Assembly: GCA_910578285.1 (NCBI GenBank)
Contig: CAJTQL010000005.1
Location: forward strand, 56,719 to 120,718
Length of the DNA stretch: 64,000 nucleotides
Direction: 5' to 3'
From: an uncultured Helicobacteraceae bacterium
GTDB lineage: Bacteria; Campylobacterota; Campylobacteria; Campylobacterales; Helicobacteraceae
The notes below the pieces were generated by a model. It made no database searches, had not been told where the DNA came from, and saw only the letters and a program-made list of their open reading frames with translations. Within the stretch, counting starts at the first letter, position 1. Each line of letters starts with the position of its first letter. Positions 43,514 to 52,032 of this stretch are shown here, piece after piece. A program made the translations under genes and the position numbers.

Positions 43514-45156
43514 GGTGCTCGCCATTGCTCAATTTGCGCACGCAAAGCGATGAGCACAGAATCCCAATTGTGGGCGTCTTCTTGCACAAAGCGGTAGAGA
43601 TTGTCGCCATAGAGAAGATTCCGCCCATCGATGACTTCATAGCGCCAATCATAATATTTATATAATAGCACACATGTGCGCACACCCAAAGACGCAGCAA
43701 GATGCACAATGGCAGTATCGACACTCACGAGAATATCGAGCTTTAGAATCTCTGCTTGTGTATCGGCAAAATCGGCAATTATGCTGCCGATGTCTTTGAC
43801 TTTAGCCTTTTGCAAGATTTCTTGTTCGTGTTCAGACGGGCTGTATTGCAGGCTCACAAGCTCGACACCATCGATTGTAAGTGCTTCAATCAGAGACTCT
43901 AGCGGAATATCGCGCACGGAAGAAAGCGGATTCTCCTTGCTGCTTGCATAGCAAAATCCAATTTTCAATTTTTTGTGTTTTCTTTTTGCGGGCAATTGCG
44001 GCGCGGGGAGGCAGGCAAAGTCGCTTGGGGAAGAGACTTTGAGCATAAAGGGCAACGAAGGCAGCGCAAGCGCATAGTCAAAGCCGCTTCGTGGAATCTC
44101 ATCAAGAAGCACAATATTTTTGTGATTCACAATCCCCAAAAAGCCTTGCGCAAAAAGCCGCAAAAGCGGCGGCTGCACGACAAGCGTGAGCTCCCCAACC
44201 TTTGTTGCCATCTGTGGCAAAAAACGTGCAAAGAGGATTGTATCGCCAAAGCCCTGCTCGTCATAGACGAGTAAACGTTTGCCATCAATCTTGGTATTGG
44301 GTTTGACATAGAACGGGCGCAGTACGGGTGGTATGATATTCCAATCAAAGCGCGCTTCTGCCATTTTGAATCCCTCTTTGATTTCGCCAAAACGAATCAA
44401 AAGCTGGCTATAATTCATTGCTGTGTGGGGATTTTCTTGGATTTCGAGAGATTTTTTGAAATACTGCTTGCATATCTTAAAAGATTCTTTGTCTGTGTAT
44501 GTCAGCTTCTCCAATGTATTAGCATAATTGAAGAAGAAATCCGCACTGCGCGCCTTCTTGGCAAGCTCTTTATAGAGTGCCAAAGCTTCTTGCAGCTGTT
44601 CTTTGCGCGCAAGCAAGCTTGCAAGGTTGATGCCCGCATCGAGCAATCCGAGCTGATAGGATTTTTCATAATACTCTTGCGCAAGCGCGGGATTTGTCCA
44701 TGAGAAGAGATTGCCAAGATTGAATAGCGCCTCTTTGTCCTCTGGATTTTGTTCAAGCAAGATGTTGTAGCATTGTTTTGCATTCTCATCATCATGCAAA
44801 TCGGTATAGATTTTTGCGAGGTTATAGTAATAATGTGGGATATGATGGTCTTGAATTTTTTGCATAATCTGCAAAGCCTCATGCAGCTTGCCGATTCGAC
44901 GTAGAATCTCGGCAATATTGACAAGATAATCCTCACGTTGCGAGAAAGTATAGGCATAGTTCAGCATCTCAAGCGATTTTTGCGTATTGCCAATAGCAAA
45001 AAAGGCGAGCCCTGCAAGATTACAAGCCTCATGATGACGTCTGTCGCTATGCAAGATTGCATCGCAGCATGCGAGGCAACGTTGATGGTCGCCTTGATTA
45101 TAATATTGTAAACCATTTTGAAAAAGTAACCGAATGGATTCTCTTCCCTTGCCCAT
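43510..45156 (-). CDS. TPR-repeat protein with GT9/GT41-like glycosyltransferase domain
   Basis: About 548 residues. The N-terminal 260 form tandem TPRs (ALFNLGNLF, YYYNLAKIYTDLHDDENAKQCY and others). The C-terminal part has YDEQGFGDTILFARFLP, then CYASSKENPLSSVRDIPLESL and DILVSVDTAIVHLAASLGV, a pattern seen in bacterial TPR proteins with a heptosyltransferase/OGT-like fold. It may glycosylate a protein or an envelope glycan; the acceptor is unknown. The start at 45156 (MGKGRES) has GAGG 5 nt away; ATG at 45195 would add 13 residues but lacks a clear site. Divergent from topA. Confidence 0.85.
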   Translation of the reverse strand: MGKGRESIRLLFQNGLQYYNQGDHQRCLACCDAILHSDRRHHEACNLAGLAFFAIGNTQKSLEMLNYAYTFSQREDYLVNIAEILRRIGKLHEALQIMQKIQDHHIPHYYYNLAKIYTDLHDDENAKQCYNILLEQNPEDKEALFNLGNLFSWTNPALAQEYYEKSYQLGLLDAGINLASLLARKEQLQEALALYKELAKKARSADFFFNYANTLEKLTYTDKESFKICKQYFKKSLEIQENPHTAMNYSQLLIRFGEIKEGFKMAEARFDWNIIPPVLRPFYVKPNTKIDGKRLLVYDEQGFGDTILFARFLPQMATKVGELTLVVQPPLLRLFAQGFLGIVNHKNIVLLDEIPRSGFDYALALPSLPFMLKVSSPSDFACLPAPQLPAKRKHKKLKIGFCYASSKENPLSSVRDIPLESLIEALTIDGVELVSLQYSPSEHEQEILQKAKVKDIGSIIADFADTQAEILKLDILVSVDTAIVHLAASLGVRTCVLLYKYYDWRYEVIDGRNLLYGDNLYRFVQEDAHNWDSVLIALRAQIEQWRAP

Positions 45157-45248
45157 CCTACCCTCATTGATGATGAAATCATTGAAAAATCGCATAATTG
45201 TAGCCAAACATGCTTAAAAACAAAGGATTTTCAAAAAACTCTATTTTG

Positions 45249-45257
45249 TGATAGAAT
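45249..45257 (+). promoter_or_regulatory. topA extended -10
   Basis: TGATAGAAT, one base off the extended consensus, 31 bp before the topA ATG in an AT-rich divergent gap of 80-130 bp. Confidence 0.55.
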
Positions 45258-45287
45258 CTCCGCTTATTATCGATATATGAGGTCGAA

Positions 45288-47480
45288 ATGAAATATTTGA
45301 TAGTCGTAGAATCCCCCACAAAAGCGAAAACGATTCAGAATTTTTTAGATAAAGAATATACAATTATTGCCTCAAAAGGGCATGTGCGCGACCTACCCAA
45401 ACACAGCTTTGGAATCAAGATTGATGGAAGCCACTTCGTGCCCGAATATGTCATCGCCAAGGATTATCGCGAGATTGTCAGTGAGATTAAAAAGCTAGCA
45501 GACAAAGCGAGCAAGGTTTTTATCGCAACAGATGAGGACAGAGAAGGTGAAGCAATCGGCTATCATATCGCAATTGCGATTGGTCAAGAACCCCAAGCAA
45601 TCCCGCGAATCGCTTTCCATGAAATCACCAAAACAGCAATTTTGGACGCGCTCAAAAATCCACGACAAATCGATATGTACCGCGTAAACGCCCAACAAGC
45701 ACGGCGTTTGCTTGATAGAATCGTGGGCTACAAACTCTCGCCCTTGCTTTCATCAAAGATTCAAAAGGGTCTTAGTGCTGGACGCGTGCAGAGCAGCGCA
45801 CTCAAGATTATCGTGGATAGAGAACGCGAAATTCGCGCATTTGTGCCTGTTGTGTATTATCTTATTAACGCAACATTCAATGATGTCGAATCGGAACTTG
45901 TCAGCTATAAAAATAAAAAAATTGCAAAAATGGACATTCGCGACAAAACCTTGGTTCAAGAAATCATCGACACAGCAAAAGCCGAATCGTTTATTGTCGA
46001 AAATATCGAACACAAAAAGCGCAAGGTTTCGCCACAGCCACCATTTATGACAAGCACACTGCAACAAAGCGCAAGCTCGCAGCTTGGATTCTCGCCCACG
46101 CGCACGATGAAAGCAGCGCAAAGCCTCTATGAAGGCGTGAGCACACATGAAGGCACAATGGGTGTCATCACCTATATGCGAACCGATAGCCTCAATATCG
46201 CTAAAGAAGCGATTGACGCTGTGCGCAAACTCATCAAAGAACGTTTTGGCGCGCCCTATTTACCCAAAAGCCCAAATGTCTATGCAAGCAAGGCAAAGGG
46301 TGCACAAGAAGCACACGAGGCGATTCGCCCAACCAATCTTGGATTCACACCAGAGATTGCTGCAAAGCACATCAGCGGCGATAATCTCAAACTCTATACG
46401 CTCATCTACAACCGATTCCTTGCCTCACAAATGACGCAAGCCGAATTTGAACTGCAAACAATCCATTTCCAAAGCCCAAGCACACTATTCAAGGCAAATG
46501 GACGCAAGCTTTTGTTTGACGGATTCTATGCCATTGTGAACAACGAAGACAAAGATAAGCTGCTGCCCAACCTCAAAAAAGGGCAAGCTGCAACTCTTAG
46601 CGAGATTGTCGGCAGCGAGCATGAGAGCGAACCGCCGCCACGTTTTAGCGAAGCCTCGCTGATTAAAACACTCGAATCTCTTGGTATTGGTCGCCCAAGC
46701 ACCTATGCGCCAACCATCTCGCTGCTTGTCAACCGCAGCTACATCACGCTCAACAAGCGGCAGATTGCGCCTGAAGAAATTGCATTTCGCGTCATCGAAA
46801 TGCTCGAGACACATTTCAATAAAATCGTTGATTCGGATTTCACAGCAAATATGGAAGAAAAGCTCGATGAGATTGCTGAAAACAAGGCAGAGTGGGAAAA
46901 GGTACTCTGGGATTTCTATGAAAATTTCGAACAGCAAATCCAACAAGGTAAGGCAAATATTCAAAGCCAAAAAATCAGCAACCCAACAGGCGAAATGTGC
47001 CCCAAATGTGGCAAGGAGCTTGTCGAGCGCGAGAGTCGCTATGGACGCTTTGTGGCATGCAGCGGATACCCAAAATGCAAATACATCAAGCCCACAGAAC
47101 AACCTGCAAACAATGAAGAGATTCCACCATGCGAAAAATGCGGCAGCCCGATGGTTACAAAATTTGGCAGAAATGGCTCGTTTCTTGCATGTAGCGCCTA
47201 TCCTGAATGCAAAAACACGCGCTCCTTTGGTGCAACAAAAGAAACAAAAAAGTTGAGCGTACGCTGCCCAAAATGTGGAGGCGAGATTGTGCAACGATTC
47301 TCAAAGCGCGGTGCGTTTTTTGGCTGTGGGAATTATCCCAATTGCGATTTCATCAGCAAATTTGAGCCCACAGAGCGCAAATGCCCTGAATGCAGCTCGC
47401 TTATGGCAGAGCGCACATTGCGCAACAAAGACATCTATGAATGTGTAAGCTGCAAGTTTAAAGAACCGCGCGAGAGCTAG
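45288..47480 (+). CDS. topA: DNA topoisomerase I
   Basis: A 730-residue type IA topoisomerase that relaxes negative supercoils. VVESPTKAKTI (Toprim Glu), ATDEDREGEAIGYH (Toprim Asp-x-Asp), GVITYMRTDS with the strand-cutting Tyr, and AHEAIRPT are present. Four C-terminal four-Cys zinc ribbons follow from about residue 572 (CPKCGKELV, CEKCGSPMV, CPKCGGEIV, CPECSSLMA). GAGGTC precedes the ATG. The gene abuts convergent uppP with no spacer. Confidence 0.98.
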   Translation: MKYLIVVESPTKAKTIQNFLDKEYTIIASKGHVRDLPKHSFGIKIDGSHFVPEYVIAKDYREIVSEIKKLADKASKVFIATDEDREGEAIGYHIAIAIGQEPQAIPRIAFHEITKTAILDALKNPRQIDMYRVNAQQARRLLDRIVGYKLSPLLSSKIQKGLSAGRVQSSALKIIVDREREIRAFVPVVYYLINATFNDVESELVSYKNKKIAKMDIRDKTLVQEIIDTAKAESFIVENIEHKKRKVSPQPPFMTSTLQQSASSQLGFSPTRTMKAAQSLYEGVSTHEGTMGVITYMRTDSLNIAKEAIDAVRKLIKERFGAPYLPKSPNVYASKAKGAQEAHEAIRPTNLGFTPEIAAKHISGDNLKLYTLIYNRFLASQMTQAEFELQTIHFQSPSTLFKANGRKLLFDGFYAIVNNEDKDKLLPNLKKGQAATLSEIVGSEHESEPPPRFSEASLIKTLESLGIGRPSTYAPTISLLVNRSYITLNKRQIAPEEIAFRVIEMLETHFNKIVDSDFTANMEEKLDEIAENKAEWEKVLWDFYENFEQQIQQGKANIQSQKISNPTGEMCPKCGKELVERESRYGRFVACSGYPKCKYIKPTEQPANNEEIPPCEKCGSPMVTKFGRNGSFLACSAYPECKNTRSFGATKETKKLSVRCPKCGGEIVQRFSKRGAFFGCGNYPNCDFISKFEPTERKCPECSSLMAERTLRNKDIYECVSCKFKEPRES

Positions 47481-48251
47481 CTAAAAAGAAAACAAAAACA
47501 CAACTCCAATGAGGATTCGATAGATTCCAAATGGAACAAAATTAAAATGTGCGATGAAACCAAGCAGAGCTTTCATCGCCACAAGTGCCGTAACAAACGC
47601 GACAAATATGCCAATACTCAAGTTTCCGACATAATCGATTGTAAAGAAATCATGGTGTTTGAGTATGCTGTATCCTGACGCAATCACCATTGTTGGAAAA
47701 GCAAGCAAAAAAGAAAATTCGGTTGCTGTTTTGCGGTCAAATCCAAGCAACAGTCCACCAATAATCGTTGCGCCACTGCGCGACACGCCCGGAATCATTG
47801 CAAGAGATTGAAAAAAACCGATAATAAAGGCTTGTTTGAATGTAATCATCTCAAAGCAACTTGTCGTATATTGCTTGCCTCTGTGTGTGATTTCGATGAT
47901 GATAAAAACGATGCCACCAAGAATCAGCGGATAGGCAATCACATTGGGCGAGAGCAGAGATTCGATGAGGTTGCTAAACAAAAAACCCAATGCTCCTGTG
48001 GGCAGAAACGCCACAAGAATCTTTACCCAAAAAGCGCTACCTGATGAAAACCGCCCCCAAAAGAGGACGAGTAGCGCAAGAATAGAACCAAGCTGCACGA
48101 CAACGGCAAAGTTTTTAAACAACAAATCATCTGTGTCAATCTCCAAAAAATGGCTCGCCATGAGGAGATGTGCTGTTGAGGAAATGGGGAGAAATTCTGT
48201 GAGTCCTTCGACCAAACCTAAAACAATTGCATGATAAAACTCCACAACCAA
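47481..48251 (-). CDS. uppP: Undecaprenyl-diphosphatase
   Basis: A 256-residue integral membrane enzyme that recycles the lipid carrier of wall and LPS synthesis. EGLTEFLPISSTAHL near residue 15 and PGVSRSGATIIGGLLLG near 155 are the two active-site motifs of the UppP/BacA family. About eight helices. The start at 48251 lies 27 bp after a -10 box that is divergent to the biotin carboxylase promoter. It ends directly against topA. Confidence 0.97.
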   Translation of the reverse strand: MVVEFYHAIVLGLVEGLTEFLPISSTAHLLMASHFLEIDTDDLLFKNFAVVVQLGSILALLVLFWGRFSSGSAFWVKILVAFLPTGALGFLFSNLIESLLSPNVIAYPLILGGIVFIIIEITHRGKQYTTSCFEMITFKQAFIIGFFQSLAMIPGVSRSGATIIGGLLLGFDRKTATEFSFLLAFPTMVIASGYSILKHHDFFTIDYVGNLSIGIFVAFVTALVAMKALLGFIAHFNFVPFGIYRILIGVVFLFSF

Positions 48252-48277
48252 CCTTTATTCTTATGTTTTCTTGCTAG

Positions 48278-48283
48278 ATTCTA
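48278..48283 (-). promoter_or_regulatory. uppP -10 box
   Basis: TAGAAT on the minus strand, 27 bp before the uppP start; one mismatch to TATAAT. Confidence 0.5.
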
Positions 48284-48303
48284 ACATAATTAAAGCCTCT
48301 TTT

Positions 48304-48312
48304 TGCTACAAT
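48304..48312 (+). promoter_or_regulatory. Biotin carboxylase gene extended -10
   Basis: TGCTACAAT, 31 bp before the ATG at 48343. A GAGAGGGGGG ribosome site follows. Confidence 0.65.
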
Positions 48313-48342
48313 AAAAAAACTAAAAGAGAGGGGGGCAGCTTC

Positions 48343-49764
48343 ATGTTTTCCAAGATTTTGATAGCCAACAGAGGCGAAATTGCCGTACGTATTATCAGAG
48401 CGTGCAATGACCTCAATATTCAGAGTGTTGCAATCTATTCGCGCGCCGACAGAGAAGGGCTTGCAGTCAAAATGGCAAGCGAAGCGCATGAGATTAGCGA
48501 AGACCCGTTAAGCGGCTATCTCGATGCCGACAAAATCATCGAAATGGCAAAATTTACAGGAGCAGAAGCCATTCATCCTGGCTATGGCTTTTTGAGTGAA
48601 AATGCTGATTTTGCGCGCAAAGTTACCGAAGCAGGGCTTGTATGGATTGGACCAAGTAGCGAAGTGATTGCCAAAATGGGCGACAAAAATGCAGCGCGCG
48701 AGCTCATGCGCAAAAATGGAATCCCGATTGTGCCCGGCACCGAGCCACTCAACAAAGAGAGTATGCACACAATCAAACTCTATGCGCAAAAAATGGGCTA
48801 CCCTGTGATTCTCAAAGCCAGCAGCGGTGGTGGCGGGCGCGGTATTCGCGTGATTTGGAATGAGAGTGAGCTCGAAGATGGATTCAATGCCTGCAAACGC
48901 GAAGCAAAGGCGTTTTTCAAAAATGATGATGTGTTTATGGAAAAATACATCGAAAACCCCAAACACATCGAATTTCAGATTCTCGCTGATAATTATGGCA
49001 ACACAATCCACCTGCTCGAGCGTGATTGCTCGATTCAGCGGCGCCATCAAAAGCTTGTCGAGATTGCCCCCTCTCCGTCTATCAACAAAGACTTGCGCCG
49101 ACAAATGGGCGTTGTCGCTGTTGCTGCCGCAAAGGCTGTGGGCTATTCAAACGCAGGCACAATTGAGTTTCTTGTCGATGAAGATAACCGATTCTATTTT
49201 ATGGAAATGAACACACGAATCCAAGTCGAACATGGCGTAACCGAAGAAATCACGGGCTATGACTTGATTGGCAGACAAATCCGTATTGCAAGCGGCGAGA
49301 TTCTTGATATTGCGCAATCTGATGTCGTGGGGGTTGGATACGCCATCGAGGTACGCATCAATGCCGAAGATGCATGCAATGACTTCGTCCCAAGTCCGGG
49401 CAAAATCACGGCGTATTACCCAGCGCTTGGTCCCTTTGTGCGCGTGGATAGCTGTGTATATAAAGATTTCGTGATTCCTCCCTATTATGATTCGATGGTT
49501 GCAAAACTCATCGTGCGTGGCTCGAGCTATGCGCTTGCTGTGCGCAAATTGCGCCGTGCATTGCATGAATTTGACATTCGCGGCGTGCATACCACCTTGC
49601 CCTTTTTGCGCAATATTTGCGATGATAGGGCGTTTCGACGTGGATATTTCGACACCTCGTATATCGAGAAAAAATTGCCCGAGCTTATGCCTGAAATCAG
49701 TCATGATCCAAGCGATTTAGTCGCTGCAATCGTTGTTGCGCTCGCTGCACGAACGGGTATGTAA
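48343..49764 (+). CDS. Biotin carboxylase subunit, PycA (pyruvate carboxylase A) type
   Basis: A 473-residue ATP-grasp biotin carboxylase: ILIANRGEIAVRIIRAC, KASSGGGGRGIRV (the glycine-rich ATP loop), HIEFQILADNYGN, ERDCSIQRRHQKLVEIAPSP, FYFMEMNTRIQVEHGVTEEI and the RRGYFDTSYIEKK ending. The wording is closer to my recollection of epsilon pyruvate carboxylase subunit A than to H. pylori AccC. So oxaloacetate formation is my first choice and fatty-acid AccC the second. No biotin carrier or transferase subunit lies nearby; a separate pycB or accB is needed. The frame extends upstream to 48271, but that part lies over the promoter. Confidence 0.88.
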   Translation: MFSKILIANRGEIAVRIIRACNDLNIQSVAIYSRADREGLAVKMASEAHEISEDPLSGYLDADKIIEMAKFTGAEAIHPGYGFLSENADFARKVTEAGLVWIGPSSEVIAKMGDKNAARELMRKNGIPIVPGTEPLNKESMHTIKLYAQKMGYPVILKASSGGGGRGIRVIWNESELEDGFNACKREAKAFFKNDDVFMEKYIENPKHIEFQILADNYGNTIHLLERDCSIQRRHQKLVEIAPSPSINKDLRRQMGVVAVAAAKAVGYSNAGTIEFLVDEDNRFYFMEMNTRIQVEHGVTEEITGYDLIGRQIRIASGEILDIAQSDVVGVGYAIEVRINAEDACNDFVPSPGKITAYYPALGPFVRVDSCVYKDFVIPPYYDSMVAKLIVRGSSYALAVRKLRRALHEFDIRGVHTTLPFLRNICDDRAFRRGYFDTSYIEKKLPELMPEISHDPSDLVAAIVVALAARTGM

Positions 49765-49781
49765 CAAAATCTCATCGAGTT

Positions 49782-50417
49782 ATGATGTCAAAAAATGAAG
49801 CAGAAATTATCAAAGCAAAATTGCTTGAGCACTACAAGGACGCAAAAAGCGAGCTGCAATTCACAAACCTTTATGAGCTCATCGTCTCTGTGATGCTCTC
49901 TGCCCAATGCACAGATAAGCGCGTGAATCTCATCACGCCTGCGCTGTTTGCAGAGTATCCTGACATCGTCTCGCTCGCTAACGCACCACTTCATGCACTC
50001 AAAACTTTCATTGCAAGTTGCTCATTTTATAACAATAAAGCAAAAAATCTCATCGCGATGGCACAAGCCGTTGTGCAACACCATAATGGCGAGATTCCAC
50101 TCACACGTGAGCAGCTTATGCACCTCCCTGGTGTGGGGCAAAAAACAGCAAATGTTGTATTGATTGAATATTGTGGAGCAAACTATCTTGCTGTCGATAC
50201 GCATGTGTTTCGCACCTCACATCGTTTGGGATTAAGCAATGCACAAAATACAATCAAAACCGAAGAAGAGCTCACAGAGATTTTCAGAGATAATCTTGGC
50301 GCCCTTCATCAGGCTTTTGTGCTGTTTGGACGCTACATTTGTAAAGCACAAAAACCATTATGCGAGACATGTTTTCTATCAAAATATTGCAAAACAAACG
50401 TTTCGTTCAAGCCATAA
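49782..50417 (+). CDS. nth: Endonuclease III
   Basis: A 211-residue bifunctional DNA glycosylase/AP lyase. LPGVGQKTANVVL is the helix-hairpin-helix with the catalytic Lys, VDTHVFRTSHRLGL has the catalytic Asp, and the C-terminal Cx6Cx2Cx5C (CKAQKPLCETCFLSKYC) holds the [4Fe-4S] cluster. It removes oxidised pyrimidines. It lies 17 bp after the biotin carboxylase gene and before the flagellar group, and nth next to fliN is also the order in H. pylori. Confidence 0.97.
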   Translation: MMSKNEAEIIKAKLLEHYKDAKSELQFTNLYELIVSVMLSAQCTDKRVNLITPALFAEYPDIVSLANAPLHALKTFIASCSFYNNKAKNLIAMAQAVVQHHNGEIPLTREQLMHLPGVGQKTANVVLIEYCGANYLAVDTHVFRTSHRLGLSNAQNTIKTEEELTEIFRDNLGALHQAFVLFGRYICKAQKPLCETCFLSKYCKTNVSFKP

Positions 50418-50433
50418 ATCAATAAAGTTGCGT

Positions 50434-50439
50434 TATAAT
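50434..50439 (+). promoter_or_regulatory. -10 box of the cheX-fliN group
   Basis: A perfect TATAAT 28 bp before the start of the CheX-like gene; AGGGGAG serves as its ribosome site. Confidence 0.65.
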
Positions 50440-50466
50440 CAAAATAAAAAATAGGGGAGTCCAACA

Positions 50467-50898
50467 ATGGATAGTGCTAAGATGAAAGTTTTGCTAAGAG
50501 ATTCTTTTTGCCTAGCAATTGAACAGAGTTTAGGAGAATCCCCCAAAGAATGCATGCAAAAACTATCGCAAGGGTATATTTCGAGTTTAGCATTTTCATG
50601 TGAAGGGGACAAATTTACCCTCTATGTCGTCTCAACGCTCCAATTTCTGCAGCATATTTCGTCTGTCATGCTCTTTGATGATGAACCAAGTGAAGAAGTC
50701 TTGCAAGACATTAGCAAGGAGCTCGCAAACCTCGTTGCGGGCGTGGCAAAAGTCAGTGCCAACAAAAATAGCGTTGCTTTTGGCATCGCAACACCGCTGT
50801 TTGTTGGCGCAGGAGGGTTTCGCGCCCCATTTAATGACTTTTATCATTTTGAATATGGACAGAATTTATACTGTTCGCTCTATTGGATTCGACACTAA
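50467..50898 (+). CDS. CheX/CheC-like chemotaxis phosphatase domain protein
   Basis: A 143-residue protein. The segment DISKELANLVAGVAKV (81-96) fits the Dx3Ex2N pattern (D81, E85, N88) that CheC and CheX use to attack phosphorylated CheY. The fold pattern (two halves with a central helix) and length also agree. It lies 9 bp before fliN in a flagellar cluster, which supports a role at the motor switch. Helicobacter also uses a CheZ-type phosphatase, so the division of labour is open. Activity is inferred, not seen. Confidence 0.75.
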   Translation: MDSAKMKVLLRDSFCLAIEQSLGESPKECMQKLSQGYISSLAFSCEGDKFTLYVVSTLQFLQHISSVMLFDDEPSEEVLQDISKELANLVAGVAKVSANKNSVAFGIATPLFVGAGGFRAPFNDFYHFEYGQNLYCSLYWIRH

Positions 50899-50907
50899 AG
50901 GAAAACT

Positions 50908-51270
50908 ATGGAAAAACAAAAACTTGTCCGCAAAGAAGTCAAACTCGATGCCGCGCAGCTCCGTCAGCTCGAGCTCTCGAAATATCTCGATGGTGTTATT
51001 CATAAATATACAGGATTACTTGATATGGAGGTTGTTTTTACAGCCGAACTTGGTGCAACGCGAATCCCGCTCGCCGAGATTCTAAAATTTGAGAAAGGCT
51101 CGATTATCGACCTCAACAAACCGGCTGGAGAGAGTGTTGAAACCTTCGTTGATGGGCGCATTATCGGCAAGGGCGAAGTGATGGTCTATGAAAAAAATCT
51201 TGCGATTCGGATTAATGAAATCCTCGATTCCAACGCAATCATCTATTATCTGGTGCGGGAAAAAGTCTAG
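50908..51270 (+). CDS. fliN: Flagellar motor switch protein FliN
   Basis: A 120-residue protein of the FliN/SpoA family. LDMEVVFTAELGATRIPLAEIL and GSIIDLNKPAGESVETFVDG, then GKGEVMVYEKNLAIRI are the core of the C-ring subunit. AAAGGAAAACT precedes the ATG. Together with FliM it forms the lower C-ring where CheY-P acts. The stop shares bases with the following GTG start (TAGTG). Confidence 0.95.
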   Translation: MEKQKLVRKEVKLDAAQLRQLELSKYLDGVIHKYTGLLDMEVVFTAELGATRIPLAEILKFEKGSIIDLNKPAGESVETFVDGRIIGKGEVMVYEKNLAIRINEILDSNAIIYYLVREKV

Positions 51271-51683
51271 TGCGCTTTTGTTGCCTTTTTCTATTGCTCA
51301 CTTTTGCATGCGCACAGCAGACAAGCACGATGGTGCGCAATGTCGAATTTTATCCTCGCGAGGAACGTGTAGATATTATGCTTGCCTTTGTCGAACCCTA
51401 CAATGGAAAGATTCAAACCGATATGCAAAAAGGTTATACAACAATTACCTTTCCTAACGCACATATGGAGCAGACACGTGAGCAAAACATTGGCGGCACA
51501 TTTGGCATTGAAGCCATTCAAGTTGCCCCACTTGATGGTGCGTTTGTGGTAATTATCTTGGGTGGCGATTCGTTACGAATCCAAACGACACAGCTCATCG
51601 AAGGCTATGGATTACGATTGCGGATCACCCAAAAGCCAAGCGACCCTTTGGGCAAGCTCAAAGACACGCTCAACGACTTATAG
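51270..51683 (+). CDS. Unknown exported protein between fliN and fliO
   Basis: A 137-residue protein starting with GTG, with an N-terminal signal peptide (about 1-15, ending ACA-Q). The rest alternates short predicted beta strands (VRNVEFYPREERVDIMLAF, TTITFPNA) and recalls AMIN-type domains of periplasmic glycan-binding proteins; I cannot name it. The position between two flagellar genes, with TAGTG coupling to fliN and 10 bp to fliO, suggests shared expression. Confidence 0.75.
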   Translation: MRFCCLFLLLTFACAQQTSTMVRNVEFYPREERVDIMLAFVEPYNGKIQTDMQKGYTTITFPNAHMEQTREQNIGGTFGIEAIQVAPLDGAFVVIILGGDSLRIQTTQLIEGYGLRLRITQKPSDPLGKLKDTLNDL

Positions 51684-51693
51684 AAGAATCAAT

Positions 51694-52032
51694 ATGGAAC
51701 AACAACTGCCGCAGTATGCGCCGCTTTTAGGAGATACCGAATACCTTATTCTACTTTTATGCATGGTTGGTATCATCGCTGCGCTCTTTATTTGGCGACA
51801 AAAACTAAGCGGAGGAATGCAACTCAAAGACATATTCAAAAATAAAAGTGATGATGAGATTATGCTCATCTCCCAAAAACCCATTGACATCAAAACGCGT
51901 CTTGTCGTGTTCCAAACCAAAGATTGTCGCTACATTGTCTTGCTTGGACAAAATCACGCATTATTAGTCGACAAAATTCCTCAAACTCCACACAAAGATT
52001 TTGAGCACGTTCTCAATCAAGAATCCAAATGA
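51694..52032 (+). CDS. fliO: Flagellar export component FliO-like
   Basis: A 112-residue protein with one membrane helix (about 22-38, LILLLCMVGIIAALFIW) and a short cytoplasmic domain with ISQKPIDIKTRLVVFQTKD and YIVLLGQNHALLVDKI, a FliO-like pattern. In H. pylori a FliO-like gene occupies the same neighbourhood. FliO aids assembly of the FliP export gate. The start is set at 51694; longer readings cover the previous gene. Its stop overlaps tonB by ATGA. Confidence 0.75.
   Translation: MEQQLPQYAPLLGDTEYLILLLCMVGIIAALFIWRQKLSGGMQLKDIFKNKSDDEIMLISQKPIDIKTRLVVFQTKDCRYIVLLGQNHALLVDKIPQTPHKDFEHVLNQESK

Noticed and set aside
46485..47294. Minus-strand frame of 269 codons
   Set aside because: Antisense to topA, rich in Cys/Phe/Ala from reverse reading of the zinc-ribbon region; no ribosome site and no family motif.
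48271..48342. Longer N-terminus for the biotin carboxylase
   Set aside because: The extension lies over the extended -10 and ribosome site, and the family normally starts at the ILIANRGE block.
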